DNA of 54,276 nucleotides from Carideicomes alvinocaridis (GCA_005473895.2 SRJI02000029.1:1-54276), one strand, 5' to 3'; counted from the first letter of the stretch, positions 23,131 through 32,922 are shown. Numbers and translations: made by a program. The notes: a model not told the origin generated them from the letters alone.

Positions 23131-25498
23131 TGCAGGCACTCTTTCCACCCACGGAACAGCCCTGCATCAAGCGGGCGGCGGGGCGTTCGCGCGGGAGAGC
23201 TATCTCGCCGAACACCTGCCGTATTTTGCCCTCGCCGATGACGATGTCATGGTCCTGCGCGAGGGCGATCTCCTGGCGACCCTGCGCCTCGACGGGCTGA
23301 ACCCGATGACCACCGAGGATGCCCGGCTCGATGCGCTCAAACGCGCGGTCGCAGCCATCGTCGCCCAGACCGGCAACGCCTTCGGTTTCTACGTCCACCG
23401 GATCTCCGTGCCGCAGGATCTCGGCATGCGCCCTATCGAGGGAGACAGTTTCGCAGCCGCGATCGACGCGCGCTGGCAGGCCCATGTCAAAGACCTGCGA
23501 CCGGCCAAGCGCCAGCTCTATCTCAGCGTCATCAGGCGGCCCGACATTTCGGCGCGCATTCCGCTCCTGCGCGCGCTGGCCCGCAAGGCTTGGGTCAAGG
23601 ACCGCGCGACACGGATGCAGGAATTGAACGAGGTCATGGGCTTCTTCGAGGTTGCGCTTGCCTCGGCCAACCCCGTCAGGCTCACGAAATCGGGCGGCGA
23701 GTGGCTGGGCTACCTCAACACGCTGAACGCAGGCAGCTTTTCCCCCATCGCCTTCGGGCAAAGCGCCCTGCCCCTCTCGCATACCTTGAGCAATTGCCGC
23801 GCGACCTTCGACGGCGACGTTGTCACCCTCACCGACGCCGTGACCGGTCAGGTCAAATACGGCGCGCTCTTTTCGATGAAGACCTACCCGGCATTGACCG
23901 ATGTGACGCTGCTCGACGCGCTCGACCTGCCGCTCGACATCGTGCTGACGAATTCCTTCAGCCCGATCCCGAACAATATTATGGCCGAGCGGATACAGCG
24001 GATCATCCGCCAGATGCAGGCTTCCGACGATGCCGCCGTCTCCCTGCGCGAACAGCTGGGTCAGGCCGCCGATGACCAGGAGGCGGGGCGCATCGCCTTT
24101 GGCGATCATCACCTCTCGATCGCCGTCTATGCCCCAGACCGCGACACGCTCGAACGCGCCGCCGCCCAGATCAAGCGTGTGGGCCAGGAGATCATGTCCG
24201 TCATCGTGCGCGAGAACATGGCGCTGAAAGCCACCTACTTCGCGCAATCGCCCGGCAACTTCGGCTACCGGGCGCGCAAGACGCCGATCTCCTCGATCAA
24301 TTTCGCGGATTTCGCGGCGCTTCATGGCAGCGTCGAGGGACGCGGACGTGACCAGTCGCCCTGGGGTCATACCATTTCGGTCCTGCCGACGGTCGGCACC
24401 TCCGGTTATCGCTTCAATTTCCACGAGGCGGGCAGCCCCGGCAAGGAACCGACCGTCGGCCATACGCTGGTTCTGGGACGCACCGGCACCGGCAAGACAC
24501 TGACCACGGCTTTCCTCGCAGCCCAAGCGCAACGGGTCGGCGCGCGGCTTTTCTTCTTCGACAAGGATCGCGGCCTCGAGATGGCCGTGCGCGCCCTCGG
24601 TGGCCGCTATAACGAGATCCGCGCGGGCGTGCCCACGGGCCTGAACCCGCTCGATACCGAAATCGACGAACGTGGCCGCGCCTGGCTCTCGGATTGGCTT
24701 GCGACACTTCTCACACGCAACGGAACCCTCACCGGCGAGCAGTCACGACACATCCAAAGCGCGGTCTCGCAAAATGCCCATGCCGAGGGCTCGCTCCGGC
24801 GCTTCGCGAGTTTCGAGACCCTGTTTCAGTCGCTCGATGACGATGGCGAGCTACAGTCCCGCGTCGCCGAATGGGCCCCGGGCGGGCGCTATGGCTGGGT
24901 CTTCCACGAGCCGGAACAGGGTGCCAGGCTTGAACTGGCCTCGGACATCATCGGGTTCGACATGACCGAGATCCTCGACATGACCACCGAACGCATGGCA
25001 GTGCTGTCCTATATCTTCCGCCAGATCGAACGCGTGGTCGAAGATTGTCGCCCCACCATCATCGTCCTCGACGAGGCTTGGAAACTCTTGGACGATCCGT
25101 ATTTCGGGGCGCGGCTGGAAAACTGGCTGGTGACGCTGCGCAAGATGAACTGCGTCGTGATCATGATGACGCAGTATCCGAGCCAGTTGCGAGACAGCCG
25201 CGTCGGCAAGACCATCGTCGAGACGGTGCCCACGCAAATCCTCTTCCCGAATGACCGCGCCACGATCTCGGATTACGACTTTCTGCGCGTGAACGCCAAG
25301 GAGGCCGCGCTCCTCGTCCAGCCCACCATTGGCCAGCGCATCGCGCTCGTTCGCTCGGCGGGCGACAGCGTTTTCGTCGACGCCGATCTCTCTGCCTTGG
25401 GCGACCTCCTCCCCATCCTTGGCGGCGGTGCCACCGGCAAGGCCCGCGTTCCCGCCGATTGGCGCGCCAATCCTGATTTCTGGAGACATGTGATATGA
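23120..25498 (+). CDS. virB4: VirB4 ATPase of the conjugation channel
   Basis: A 792-residue ATPase that powers pilus building and transfer at the inner membrane. Walker A is GRTGTGKT at residues 453-460; the Walker B segment is IIVLDEAWKLL. The N-terminal CagE/TrbE domain (YFALADDDVMVLREGDLLATLRLDG) is complete. The start is taken as TTG 23120, overlapping virB3 by 11 nt, since an earlier ATG would cover virB3 in another frame. It overlaps the next lipoprotein gene by ATGA. Confidence 0.95.
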   Translation: MALDAGTLSTHGTALHQAGGGAFARESYLAEHLPYFALADDDVMVLREGDLLATLRLDGLNPMTTEDARLDALKRAVAAIVAQTGNAFGFYVHRISVPQDLGMRPIEGDSFAAAIDARWQAHVKDLRPAKRQLYLSVIRRPDISARIPLLRALARKAWVKDRATRMQELNEVMGFFEVALASANPVRLTKSGGEWLGYLNTLNAGSFSPIAFGQSALPLSHTLSNCRATFDGDVVTLTDAVTGQVKYGALFSMKTYPALTDVTLLDALDLPLDIVLTNSFSPIPNNIMAERIQRIIRQMQASDDAAVSLREQLGQAADDQEAGRIAFGDHHLSIAVYAPDRDTLERAAAQIKRVGQEIMSVIVRENMALKATYFAQSPGNFGYRARKTPISSINFADFAALHGSVEGRGRDQSPWGHTISVLPTVGTSGYRFNFHEAGSPGKEPTVGHTLVLGRTGTGKTLTTAFLAAQAQRVGARLFFFDKDRGLEMAVRALGGRYNEIRAGVPTGLNPLDTEIDERGRAWLSDWLATLLTRNGTLTGEQSRHIQSAVSQNAHAEGSLRRFASFETLFQSLDDDGELQSRVAEWAPGGRYGWVFHEPEQGARLELASDIIGFDMTEILDMTTERMAVLSYIFRQIERVVEDCRPTIIVLDEAWKLLDDPYFGARLENWLVTLRKMNCVVIMMTQYPSQLRDSRVGKTIVETVPTQILFPNDRATISDYDFLRVNAKEAALLVQPTIGQRIALVRSAGDSVFVDADLSALGDLLPILGGGATGKARVPADWRANPDFWRHVI

Positions 25499-25704
25499 GT
25501 TCAAAACCCCTCCTCGCGCTCTGCGCCGCCGCGGGCCTTCTGTCGGCATGCGAGAAATACACCGAGAAAACCTCGCCCTGCTTCGGACGCAATGGCGAGC
25601 CGCAGGTGACGCGGTCCGCCCTCTCCTTCTCGACCATAGGCGCTCCGGTCCAGCAGGCTGCAAAGTCTGACTGCAGCTTCGAGCCCCTGCCGCGTCCGGA
25701 ATGA
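25495..25704 (+). CDS. Small lipoprotein, VirB7-like position
   Basis: A 69-residue protein with a lipoprotein signal (LLALCAAAGLLSAC, lipobox LSAC) and a mature part of 50 residues with two more Cys. VirB7 lipoproteins anchor VirB9 in the outer membrane through a Cys; size and position in the operon fit, but sequence identity to VirB7 is not evident. It overlaps both neighbours by ATGA. Confidence 0.78.
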   Translation: MSSKPLLALCAAAGLLSACEKYTEKTSPCFGRNGEPQVTRSALSFSTIGAPVQQAAKSDCSFEPLPRPE

Positions 25705-26813
25705 GCCGTGCCGCGATCATATCCGCCGGGCTCTGCCTCGGCCTCGGTGCGCTGCCCGCGCTCGCCCAAGGCGTGCCGACGCAGGACAATTCCGCCATCG
25801 GTCGCGCCATCGCGCGGGTGACGGCGCTCGCCGAGGATCTGGGCGTCCAGCAGGACAAGGACCGCACCGAGTCCACCCTGGCTGATGTGCAGGCCGACCA
25901 GCTGCGCGTCCTCGAGGAGATGACCGCGGCGATCACCGGGCCCGGCTTCGATATCCGCGCGCTCGAGGGCAATGCGGATTTCGGGGTCGCGGCGGTCTAC
26001 CCGAACACCGATCCAAGCCCGATGAACAGCCGTCTCTTCGGCGAAGGCCGTGAGACCGTCGAGATGATGATTGTCGAGGTCGCGGGCGAATTCGCAGGCG
26101 CGCCGGGTGTGGCCCGCGTCGGCCTCTCCGCCACCCAGTGGCGCTGCCTCTTCCAGGCCCTGATCAAGCAGGAGAGCCGCTTCAACGTCGCTGCCGAAAG
26201 CCCTGTGGGGGCCTATGGCCTGACCCAGCTCATGCCCGGCACTGCCTCCGATCTTGGAGTCGACCGCTATGATGTGAAGGACAACCTCCGTGGCGGCGCG
26301 CGCTACATCACCACCCAGCTCAATCGCTTCGGCAACATCCCCCATGCACTTGCGGCTTATAACGCGGGGCCGGGTCGGGTCATCGAATATGGTGGCGTGC
26401 CGCCCTTTGCCGAGACCCAAGGCTACGTGCGCAACATCTCGAAGTTCTACAACGAATACCTCGCCGTGGTCGGTGGCGCCGACTCGCTCGGCACACTCTC
26501 TCCCTCGGACTTTGCGCTCGCCGAATATGCCAGCATCTCAGAGGCGGGCGTTTACTACGCCGCCGACAGCCATGCCACGACCGAACAGGTCATCAATCGC
26601 CTCCGCGCGATCATCCTGCAGATCGATGCGCAGCCAAATGCCAAGGCTGCCTGGGAGCTCAACACCTACGCCAAGGCCGAGATCGGCCGCATCCTCAATC
26701 TCCGCGTCCGGCTGATGGCCGCCAACCAGCAGCGCGAGGCGGCCTATGCGCAGCACCTCGTCGCCGACCGGCTGGCCGAGCGCGATTTCATGCAGATGGG
26801 AGTTCCCGAATGA
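25701..26813 (+). CDS. Secreted lytic transglycosylase (VirB1-like, second copy)
   Basis: A 370-residue protein with a signal peptide ending LPALAQ. Residues about 135-255 are the SLT domain: QALIKQESRFNVAAESPVGAYGLTQLMPGTASDLGV and AYNAGPGRVIEYGGVPPF, nearly the same pattern as the enzyme at 21840. An N-terminal helical part (RAIARVTALAEDLGVQQ) resembles the start of the next gene, VirB5-like. A C-terminal helical part of about 100 residues follows. Two transglycosylases in one T4SS operon is more than usual. Confidence 0.9.
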   Translation: MSRAAIISAGLCLGLGALPALAQGVPTQDNSAIGRAIARVTALAEDLGVQQDKDRTESTLADVQADQLRVLEEMTAAITGPGFDIRALEGNADFGVAAVYPNTDPSPMNSRLFGEGRETVEMMIVEVAGEFAGAPGVARVGLSATQWRCLFQALIKQESRFNVAAESPVGAYGLTQLMPGTASDLGVDRYDVKDNLRGGARYITTQLNRFGNIPHALAAYNAGPGRVIEYGGVPPFAETQGYVRNISKFYNEYLAVVGGADSLGTLSPSDFALAEYASISEAGVYYAADSHATTEQVINRLRAIILQIDAQPNAKAAWELNTYAKAEIGRILNLRVRLMAANQQREAAYAQHLVADRLAERDFMQMGVPE

Positions 26814-27577
26814 GACATCTTCTCCTGACCGTGGCTGCGGTCACATCACTCGGGCTTCCCTCGCCCGCAGCGGCCCAGGGCGTGCCGACCTTTGATGGCT
26901 CGCAGCTTGGTCAACTCGTGGCCCAACTCGAACACATGGCGGAGGACCTGAATGTCCAGATGCAGCAGCTCGCGACCATGCGACTGGAACTGGAAACCCA
27001 ACTGTCGCAGTTGACGAACCTCGAGGCGCAACTGACCTCGCTCATTGAAGGCAGCGGGCTCGGTGAACTCTTCGCTACGGTCGAAGAGTTCCGCGCGCTG
27101 CGTGGTAAGCTTGTAGCCCCGCTCAACACTGCGCAGTCCTTGGCCAGCGGCGATTTCCTGAGCGGCTTCAATCCCGGCGCAGAACTCTCGGCCTCGGTCG
27201 AGCGCGTCCTTTCAGGCAGCGGCTTCACCTCGGAACGACTGGGGACACTCTCGGGCTCCGATCAGCCTGCCGACAACCGCATCGCCGCCTCCGCCGGGGC
27301 CAGCGCCATGCTCTCCGTCGCCGCTCAGGAAAGCCATGAAGAGGCAGGCCAAAGCCTCGAACGGCTCAAAACCATGGTTGGGCTCATCGATGATCAGGAC
27401 GGGTTGAAAGCCGCCGTCGATCTCAACACCCGCGTCACCGCCGAGCTCGGCATCATCCTGACCCAGATCTGGCGGCTGGAAGCGGCCCAGGGCGTCAGCG
27501 CAGGCCAGCTTGGCGTTGTCGATGCCGCGACCCTTGCGGATGAGCGCAAGTTCCGGTCGATGACGGTGGATCCATGA
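26810..27577 (+). CDS. virB5: VirB5/TrbJ-like pilus-tip protein
   Basis: A 255-residue secreted protein (signal ending AAAQ) that is mostly helical with a coiled-coil-like stretch (AEDLNVQMQQLATMRLELETQLSQLTNL). The mature start QGVPTFDGSQLGQLVAQLEHM is typical for VirB5/TrbJ. The second half has AASAGASAMLSVAAQES. It sits between transglycosylase and VirB6, overlapped by ATGA on both sides. Confidence 0.82.
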   Translation: MRHLLLTVAAVTSLGLPSPAAAQGVPTFDGSQLGQLVAQLEHMAEDLNVQMQQLATMRLELETQLSQLTNLEAQLTSLIEGSGLGELFATVEEFRALRGKLVAPLNTAQSLASGDFLSGFNPGAELSASVERVLSGSGFTSERLGTLSGSDQPADNRIAASAGASAMLSVAAQESHEEAGQSLERLKTMVGLIDDQDGLKAAVDLNTRVTAELGIILTQIWRLEAAQGVSAGQLGVVDAATLADERKFRSMTVDP

Positions 27578-28011
27578 GGCAAATCATGACCCACAGCTTG
27601 GCACCAACTTGGGCGCTTGGTCTCGCAGCGATGGCCCTCTGCGCGCTGCCCTCTGCGGGGCTGGCCCAGACCCCGAACACCGAACCATCCGGTGAAACGC
27701 CCTTCACCTCGATGGCCATCGCGCGGGATGAGGCCGACGCCTGCCGTGTCCCGAAGCCGCCTGCCGATCTCGCCGAAACCACTTACCTGCGCAACGGCTA
27801 CCGCGCGATCCTGCGCATCCTGATTGCCGAAGAAGCGCTCGCCTCAGAAAATTGCACTTGCCTGCTGGACCAGTTCACCTGGGATCAAGCGATCACCGCC
27901 CTGCCCCGGTTCCAGACCTCGGACAATCCGCGTCTGCCCTTCAACGTGCTTGAACTCTACGCGCAGGCCGATGCCCTTGAGGCCGATGTTATCGAAGGCT
28001 GTGCCAAGTAG
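27574..28011 (+). CDS. T4SS-associated secreted protein of unknown function
   Basis: A 145-residue protein with signal peptide (LCALPSAGLAQ) and four Cys in the mature part (DACRVP, ENCTCLL, EGCAK), which may form disulfides. It begins by overlapping virB5 (ATGA) and its stop abuts the virB6 ATG. No family is recognised; it could be a second small outer-membrane or pilus assembly factor specific to this T4SS type. Confidence 0.78.
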   Translation: MRQIMTHSLAPTWALGLAAMALCALPSAGLAQTPNTEPSGETPFTSMAIARDEADACRVPKPPADLAETTYLRNGYRAILRILIAEEALASENCTCLLDQFTWDQAITALPRFQTSDNPRLPFNVLELYAQADALEADVIEGCAK

Positions 28012-29025
28012 ATGGGGATTATTCGCGACATTCTGAGCGAAGTCGACGCCGCAGTGAACACCGTGGCGCAGGACGGCTTTGTCTCTTCCGCAGCCTCGGT
28101 CGGCAATGTCATCTCGGCTGGCGCGACGCTCCTTGTCGTCCTCCTCGGCATCAACGCCGTGATGCAGCTCCGCCCCCTGCCCTTCGGAACCGGCTTTGCC
28201 TTCGGGATGAAGGTGGCACTGGTGGGGATATTCGCGCAGAGCTGGGATAATTTCAGCGTGATCTATGACATCGTCACCCGGGTGCCTGACTCCGTCGGCG
28301 CCTCGATCCTGGCGCTCACCGGGTCAGGCGACGAGGCCGGTGTCTATGAGAGCCTCGACAACATGGTCGCACGCATCACCGCCTATGGCGACACGATCGG
28401 CGACCGGGCGGGCTGGGTTTTCGGCGCGGTCCTGGGCGCGATCTTCTTCGTCCTCTCCGCCGTCTTCGCCGCCGTCACCGCCGGGATCATCGCTTTCGCC
28501 CGCATCGTCTTCGCGCTGATGATCGTCATCGCCCCCTTCATGATCGTGACCTCGCTCTTCAAGCCCACCCAGTCTCTCTTCGAGGCCTGGACCCGCGCCA
28601 CCATCGGCTATGCGCTCATGCCGGTCGCGGCCGCCGGGGCCGCGGGCATCATCGTGGCGATCGCCGAGGCCATCGGGGATGCTTCCGCCGATCCGGGCGA
28701 TGTCGAGACCGTCAGCCTCATCCTGCCCTTCCTGGTCATCCTGATCCTCAGCGCCGGGATCATGGCCTCAGTCCCCTACATCGCCTCCAACCTCACCGGT
28801 GTCGTCGGCATTGCCTCCAATGCCGTGGGTCTCACCGGCCTCGCACGTCAGGGCTTCGTGAACACGCGCGAGTACGGCACGGGTGCTGCCTCGCGTCTCG
28901 TCACCGGAAAATCCCCACATGAGCTGAACCAGATAGCGAACGCGGGCGTCGTGAAGACCGGCGAGATGATCCGCCAAAGCCCCGGCGCGCTCCTCTCCGC
29001 CGCCAAGGCCTTCCGCAAACCCTGA
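28012..29025 (+). CDS. virB6: VirB6 inner-membrane channel protein
   Basis: A 337-residue polytopic protein with at least six helices (VGNVISAGATLLVVLLGINAV, AGWVFGAVLGAIFFVLSAVFAAV, IIAFARIVFALMIVIAPFMI, YALMPVAAAGAAGIIVAIA, LILPFLVILILSAGIMAS). The TrbL/VirB6 signature around FARIVFALMIVIAPFM and FEAWTRATIGYALMP is clear. It forms the inner channel. Confidence 0.93.
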   Translation: MGIIRDILSEVDAAVNTVAQDGFVSSAASVGNVISAGATLLVVLLGINAVMQLRPLPFGTGFAFGMKVALVGIFAQSWDNFSVIYDIVTRVPDSVGASILALTGSGDEAGVYESLDNMVARITAYGDTIGDRAGWVFGAVLGAIFFVLSAVFAAVTAGIIAFARIVFALMIVIAPFMIVTSLFKPTQSLFEAWTRATIGYALMPVAAAGAAGIIVAIAEAIGDASADPGDVETVSLILPFLVILILSAGIMASVPYIASNLTGVVGIASNAVGLTGLARQGFVNTREYGTGAASRLVTGKSPHELNQIANAGVVKTGEMIRQSPGALLSAAKAFRKP

Positions 29026-29042
29026 TGTGAAAGACGACGACT

Positions 29043-29723
29043 TTGAAGAAGCTTGTGACCAGTTCCCCCGCGCCCGATCGCGATGCTTTCGAGGCGGATT
29101 TCATCTACGAGCCAAGACGGCGCGAGCGCTTTGCCTGGTTTGTCGCGGCCGCGGGCGTGCTGGTCGGCGTGGCGGGCATGGTCGCGGGCGCGAGCCTCTT
29201 TCCCCTCAAGTCGACCGAGACCTTCGTGGTCGTGGTCGACAAGGAAACCGGCGAGATGGATCGGGTCGCGGCTGTGCAGGCGCTGACACTCTCGGAAAGC
29301 GACGCCATCATCCAGGCCAATCTCGTCGCTTACGTCGATGACCGCGAAACCTATGACCTGACCGATGGCGAGCAGCGCATCAACTCGGTGCTCGACCGCT
29401 CCGACGGCGATGCTGCACGCACGCTGCGCGATCTCTGGTCCTCCACCAACGAGGACTACCCGATCACCGTCTATGGGCGCGACGCCAAGATCGAGGTGGT
29501 GATCAAGTCGGTGAACCAGATCGAGCGCGGCGTGGCCCAGGTCCGCTTTACCCGCACGCTGCGCCGCCCCCGCGACACCCGCACCGTGACCCGGTCTTAC
29601 GTGGCCACCGTCGGCTATGACTTCCAACCCGAAACCCGCCAGCGCCTTCAGGACGTCTGGGCCAACCCCTTGGGCTTCGTGGTGACCTCCTACCGCGTCG
29701 ACGCCGAGACCCTGGAGAACTGA
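29043..29723 (+). CDS. virB8: VirB8 assembly factor
   Basis: A 226-residue bitopic protein: short cytosolic tail with FIYEPRRRERFAW, one helix (FVAAAGVLVGVAGMVAGASLF) and the periplasmic VirB8 fold (NLVAYVDDRETYDL, NSVLDRSDG, WANPLGFVVTSYRVD). The start is TTG 29043; GTG 29055 is an alternative. It bridges VirB6, VirB9 and VirB10. Confidence 0.93.
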   Translation: MKKLVTSSPAPDRDAFEADFIYEPRRRERFAWFVAAAGVLVGVAGMVAGASLFPLKSTETFVVVVDKETGEMDRVAAVQALTLSESDAIIQANLVAYVDDRETYDLTDGEQRINSVLDRSDGDAARTLRDLWSSTNEDYPITVYGRDAKIEVVIKSVNQIERGVAQVRFTRTLRRPRDTRTVTRSYVATVGYDFQPETRQRLQDVWANPLGFVVTSYRVDAETLEN

Positions 29724-29728
29724 CCCCC

Positions 29729-30451
29729 ATGAAATCCCTGCCTGCGCTCCTCCTCGCGCTTGCCCTTCCTGTTGCCGCTTTGGCCGAGGCCACGCCGCAA
29801 GGCGGGTCGCTCGACATCCGCATCCGCACCGCCGTCTATAACGAGAACCAGGTCTACCGGATCGAGACGGACTTGCGGCATTCGACGACGATCCATTTCG
29901 GGGCCGGGGAGAGGTTCGAGGCGGTGATTGTCGGCGACACCGAAAGCTTCCAGGTCGATCCGATCCCCGAGCTTGGCAATGTGCTCACGATCAAACCGCA
30001 TGTGGCCAATGCCTCCACCAACATGACGGTGATCACCAACCGCCGCACCTATTCCTTCCATCTGCGCGAGGGCTCAATCCCAAACCGCACCGGCATGTTC
30101 TTCGAGGTGCGCTTCCGTTACCCCGACGAGGAGCGCCGCGCGGCGAGTGCAACCCAGCCCAAGGGATATGAGGCGCCACGCAACTACAACTACCGCGTCT
30201 CGGGCGAGGGGGATTTCCGTCCCAGCCATATCTACGACGACGGGCGCTACACGTATTTCGTCTTCCAGGAAAACGCCCGTCAGCCCGCGCTCTTCAAGGC
30301 CGATGACCAGGGCCGCGAGCGCACGGTCAACTGGACCCAACAAGGCAACACCGTCCGGGTGCTTGGGGTGAACACCTACTGGACGCTGCGCATCGGCGAC
30401 GAGGCCATCTGTGCCTGGCGCGACGAAAGCGGAATCTACCTGAGCAACTGA
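29729..30451 (+). CDS. virB9: VirB9 outer-membrane complex protein
   Basis: A 240-residue periplasmic protein (signal ending ALAEA). The N-terminal beta domain (IRTAVYNENQVYRIETDLRHSTTIHF, PHVANASTNMTVITNRRTYSFHL) and the C-terminal CagX domain (YNYRVSGEGDFRPSHIYDDGRYTYFVF) are complete. It follows virB8 by 5 nt. Confidence 0.95.
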   Translation: MKSLPALLLALALPVAALAEATPQGGSLDIRIRTAVYNENQVYRIETDLRHSTTIHFGAGERFEAVIVGDTESFQVDPIPELGNVLTIKPHVANASTNMTVITNRRTYSFHLREGSIPNRTGMFFEVRFRYPDEERRAASATQPKGYEAPRNYNYRVSGEGDFRPSHIYDDGRYTYFVFQENARQPALFKADDQGRERTVNWTQQGNTVRVLGVNTYWTLRIGDEAICAWRDESGIYLSN

Positions 30452-30453
30452 CC

Positions 30454-31878
30454 ATGGCCGATCAAACCCCTCCCGACCTGCAGGACCGTCTCGACCAGTT
30501 CAGCCAGCGCGGCAAATCCAAACGCCGGGGCAACAGTCTCGGGGTCGGTGCCCTCGCTGCCGCCCTCGCCCTTGGCGGCGCCGGGGTCGCATACTTCCTG
30601 GCGACCGGTCTGCAAGAAGGTGACAGCGCACTCGAGACCTCCGATGTCGAGACCTTCCAGGACCGCCGCCCCGGCACTGGCGGGCGCTTGGAGTTCCCGC
30701 CTGACGAGACCGAGCAACGGGTCAATGATGCGCTGATCGCCGTCGAGGAGGCGCTGGAAGTGCCTGCGGCGCCGGCACCTGAGCCGAGCGCCGAAGTGTT
30801 GGCCGAGATCGCCAAGCTCCGCGAGGCCCTCGCCGCCAGCCAGGCCGCCCGCAACTCGGAAATCCAGTCCGCCGTCGCGGACCTACGCGAGGCCTTCGAC
30901 GAACAGAAGGCGGCCCTTGAAGCGACGCTCACCGCCAAGGAAACCGAACTTGCCAACCTGCAGCGCCAGACCGAGACCCGCATCGAAGGGTTGCAGGCCA
31001 TGCTTGATGCCGAACGCGCGCAGCGCAAGGGGCTCGAAGCAGAGTTGGACCGCGAAGGGTTGATCGCCGATCAGCGTCTTCTCGAAGAACGCCGCCGTCA
31101 GGAAGAGGAACAACGCCAGCGCGAGGCCGAACGGGTCGCCGAGGAGCTTCTGACCGCGCAGATCAAATCCCCCGCCGTGGTCTACGCCGATGGTCCACGT
31201 GGTGGCCAAAGTGGCGCGGCGGTTGCCGATCCAGCTGCCGCCGGCATTGGCGAGCCGGTCCTCTCGGGCAATGAGCAGTTCCTGCAGAGTGCGCGACCGC
31301 TCGAGGTGCAGGAGGCCGCCCGCCTCACCCATCCCGAGAGCACGCTGACCCAAGGGTCCGTCATCCAGGCGGCGCTCCAGACCGCCATCAACAGCGACTT
31401 GCCGGGCTCAGTCGTCGCGGTCGTCTCCGAGCCGGTCCCGGCGTTTTCCGGGGACCGGATCCTGATCCCCCGGGGCTCCCGCCTTTTCGGCCAATACCGC
31501 TCCGGCATCGAGATGCACCAGAAACGCATCCTGATCCTCTGGACCCGCGTCCTGACCCCGGACGGCACCTCGATGGAGATCGCCGCCGTGGGCGGCGATC
31601 AACTCGGCCGCTCGGGCCTGACCGGTCTCGTAGACACCAAATTCGCCGAGCGCTTCGGCGGGGCCGCGCTGATTTCCGTGATCGGGGCGGCACCGGCCGT
31701 CGCAGCCGAGAGCGCCAACAATGAAACCACCAGCGTCGTTCTGGGCGATGTCGGCAGCGACCTGCAGGATGCCGTCGGCTCGGTCATCGCCGACCAGGTG
31801 TCGATCGCGCCGACGATCTATGTCGATCAGGGCGCCTCGGTCACCGTGCTCGTGGACCGGGATGTGGTGATATATTGA
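30454..31878 (+). CDS. virB10: VirB10 energy-sensing channel protein
   Basis: A 474-residue protein with cytosolic N-terminus, one helix at about 28-49 (SLGVGALAAALALGGAGVAYFLA), a long Glu/Ala/Arg coiled-coil (about 110-235) and the C-terminal VirB10/TrbI domain (IQAALQTAINSDLPGSVVAVVSEPVPAFSGDRILIPRGSRLFGQYRSG). The coiled-coil is longer than the Pro-rich linker of Agrobacterium VirB10. Its stop overlaps virB11. Confidence 0.95.
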   Translation: MADQTPPDLQDRLDQFSQRGKSKRRGNSLGVGALAAALALGGAGVAYFLATGLQEGDSALETSDVETFQDRRPGTGGRLEFPPDETEQRVNDALIAVEEALEVPAAPAPEPSAEVLAEIAKLREALAASQAARNSEIQSAVADLREAFDEQKAALEATLTAKETELANLQRQTETRIEGLQAMLDAERAQRKGLEAELDREGLIADQRLLEERRRQEEEQRQREAERVAEELLTAQIKSPAVVYADGPRGGQSGAAVADPAAAGIGEPVLSGNEQFLQSARPLEVQEAARLTHPESTLTQGSVIQAALQTAINSDLPGSVVAVVSEPVPAFSGDRILIPRGSRLFGQYRSGIEMHQKRILILWTRVLTPDGTSMEIAAVGGDQLGRSGLTGLVDTKFAERFGGAALISVIGAAPAVAAESANNETTSVVLGDVGSDLQDAVGSVIADQVSIAPTIYVDQGASVTVLVDRDVVIY

Positions 31879-32876
31879 CCCGGACTGACAGCCCAGCCTC
31901 TTACCTCGAGCGGTATCTCGACCCGTTCCGCGATCTTCTAAGGCGTGACGACGTGGTCGAGATCGCGATCAACCCGGACGGCAACGTCTGGCTCGAGGTC
32001 GCGGGTGACGCCACCATGCGCCACGAAGGCCAGACCGTGGACCGGACGACCGCGCTCAACATGGCCCAAACCATCGTCGGCGATGCCAAGGCCCGCGTCT
32101 CTGAAAAGAACCCGCTCGTCTCCGGCAAGGTGGAATATGCAGGCCGGCCCCTCCGGGTCCAGGTCGCCGTGCCGCCCGCCATCGATCGCGGCGCCTCGAT
32201 CACCATCCGCCTCTTTGCCTCGGGCAGCGTCCGGGATTACGCCCCCGCCTATCTCTTCGGCAAAGCCGTCTCGCTCGATGCCCTCCGCGCCGAGAAGATG
32301 AAAAACATCGCCTCCCTCGCCGAAGAGAACCTTGAGGCCGCGCTGCAAACCCTGGTCGAGGCACGGCTCAACGTCCTGATCAGCGGCGGCACCTCAACCG
32401 GCAAGACCACGTTCGCTCGTCACCTCCTGACGCATGTCAGTGAGCACGAACGGCTGATCACCATTGAGGACGCCTTCGAACTCTTCCCCGGCCAGCCGAA
32501 CACGGTCGCCCTCCTGGCCGACCGCGGTTCCGGCTCGCAACGCAGCGCCAACGCCCTCCTGCAGGCCTCCCTCCGCATGCGCCCTGACCGTATCATCGTC
32601 GGCGAGCTGCGCGGCGCCGAGGCCTTGACGTTTCTTGAGGCCATCAACACCGGCCATGGCGGGTCGGTGTCGACGATCCACGCCGAAACCGCGGAACTCG
32701 CCATCGACCGGCTGGCGATCATGGTGCTGCAGGCTGGCACACCGCTGACCTTCGCCGAGGTGCGCGAATACATCCGCAAGTCCATCGATGTAATCGTCCA
32801 GCTCGGGCGCGCCGAGGGAAAGCGGGGGATTACGGAGTTCTATCTGCCGACGAATGAGAGCGTAGATTTTAAGTAG
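31875..32876 (+). CDS. virB11: VirB11 secretion ATPase
   Basis: A 333-residue hexameric ATPase of the traffic type. Walker A is GGTSTGKTT; the Asp and His boxes are LITIEDAFEL and TGHGGSVSTIHAE. The start is TTG 31875, overlapping the virB10 stop (TTGA). This is the last gene of the plus-strand T4SS operon; the next gene is convergent, 46 nt away. Confidence 0.95.
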   Translation: MTRTDSPASYLERYLDPFRDLLRRDDVVEIAINPDGNVWLEVAGDATMRHEGQTVDRTTALNMAQTIVGDAKARVSEKNPLVSGKVEYAGRPLRVQVAVPPAIDRGASITIRLFASGSVRDYAPAYLFGKAVSLDALRAEKMKNIASLAEENLEAALQTLVEARLNVLISGGTSTGKTTFARHLLTHVSEHERLITIEDAFELFPGQPNTVALLADRGSGSQRSANALLQASLRMRPDRIIVGELRGAEALTFLEAINTGHGGSVSTIHAETAELAIDRLAIMVLQAGTPLTFAEVREYIRKSIDVIVQLGRAEGKRGITEFYLPTNESVDFK

Positions 32877-32922
32877 AAAGCCTTGGAGGAAATGATCTTA
32901 CAAAATATGGCATTCGACTCTT

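Noticed and set aside
22958-24532. Long minus-strand frame inside virB4
   Set aside because: It is an antisense reading of a clear virB4 gene, a common effect of high GC.
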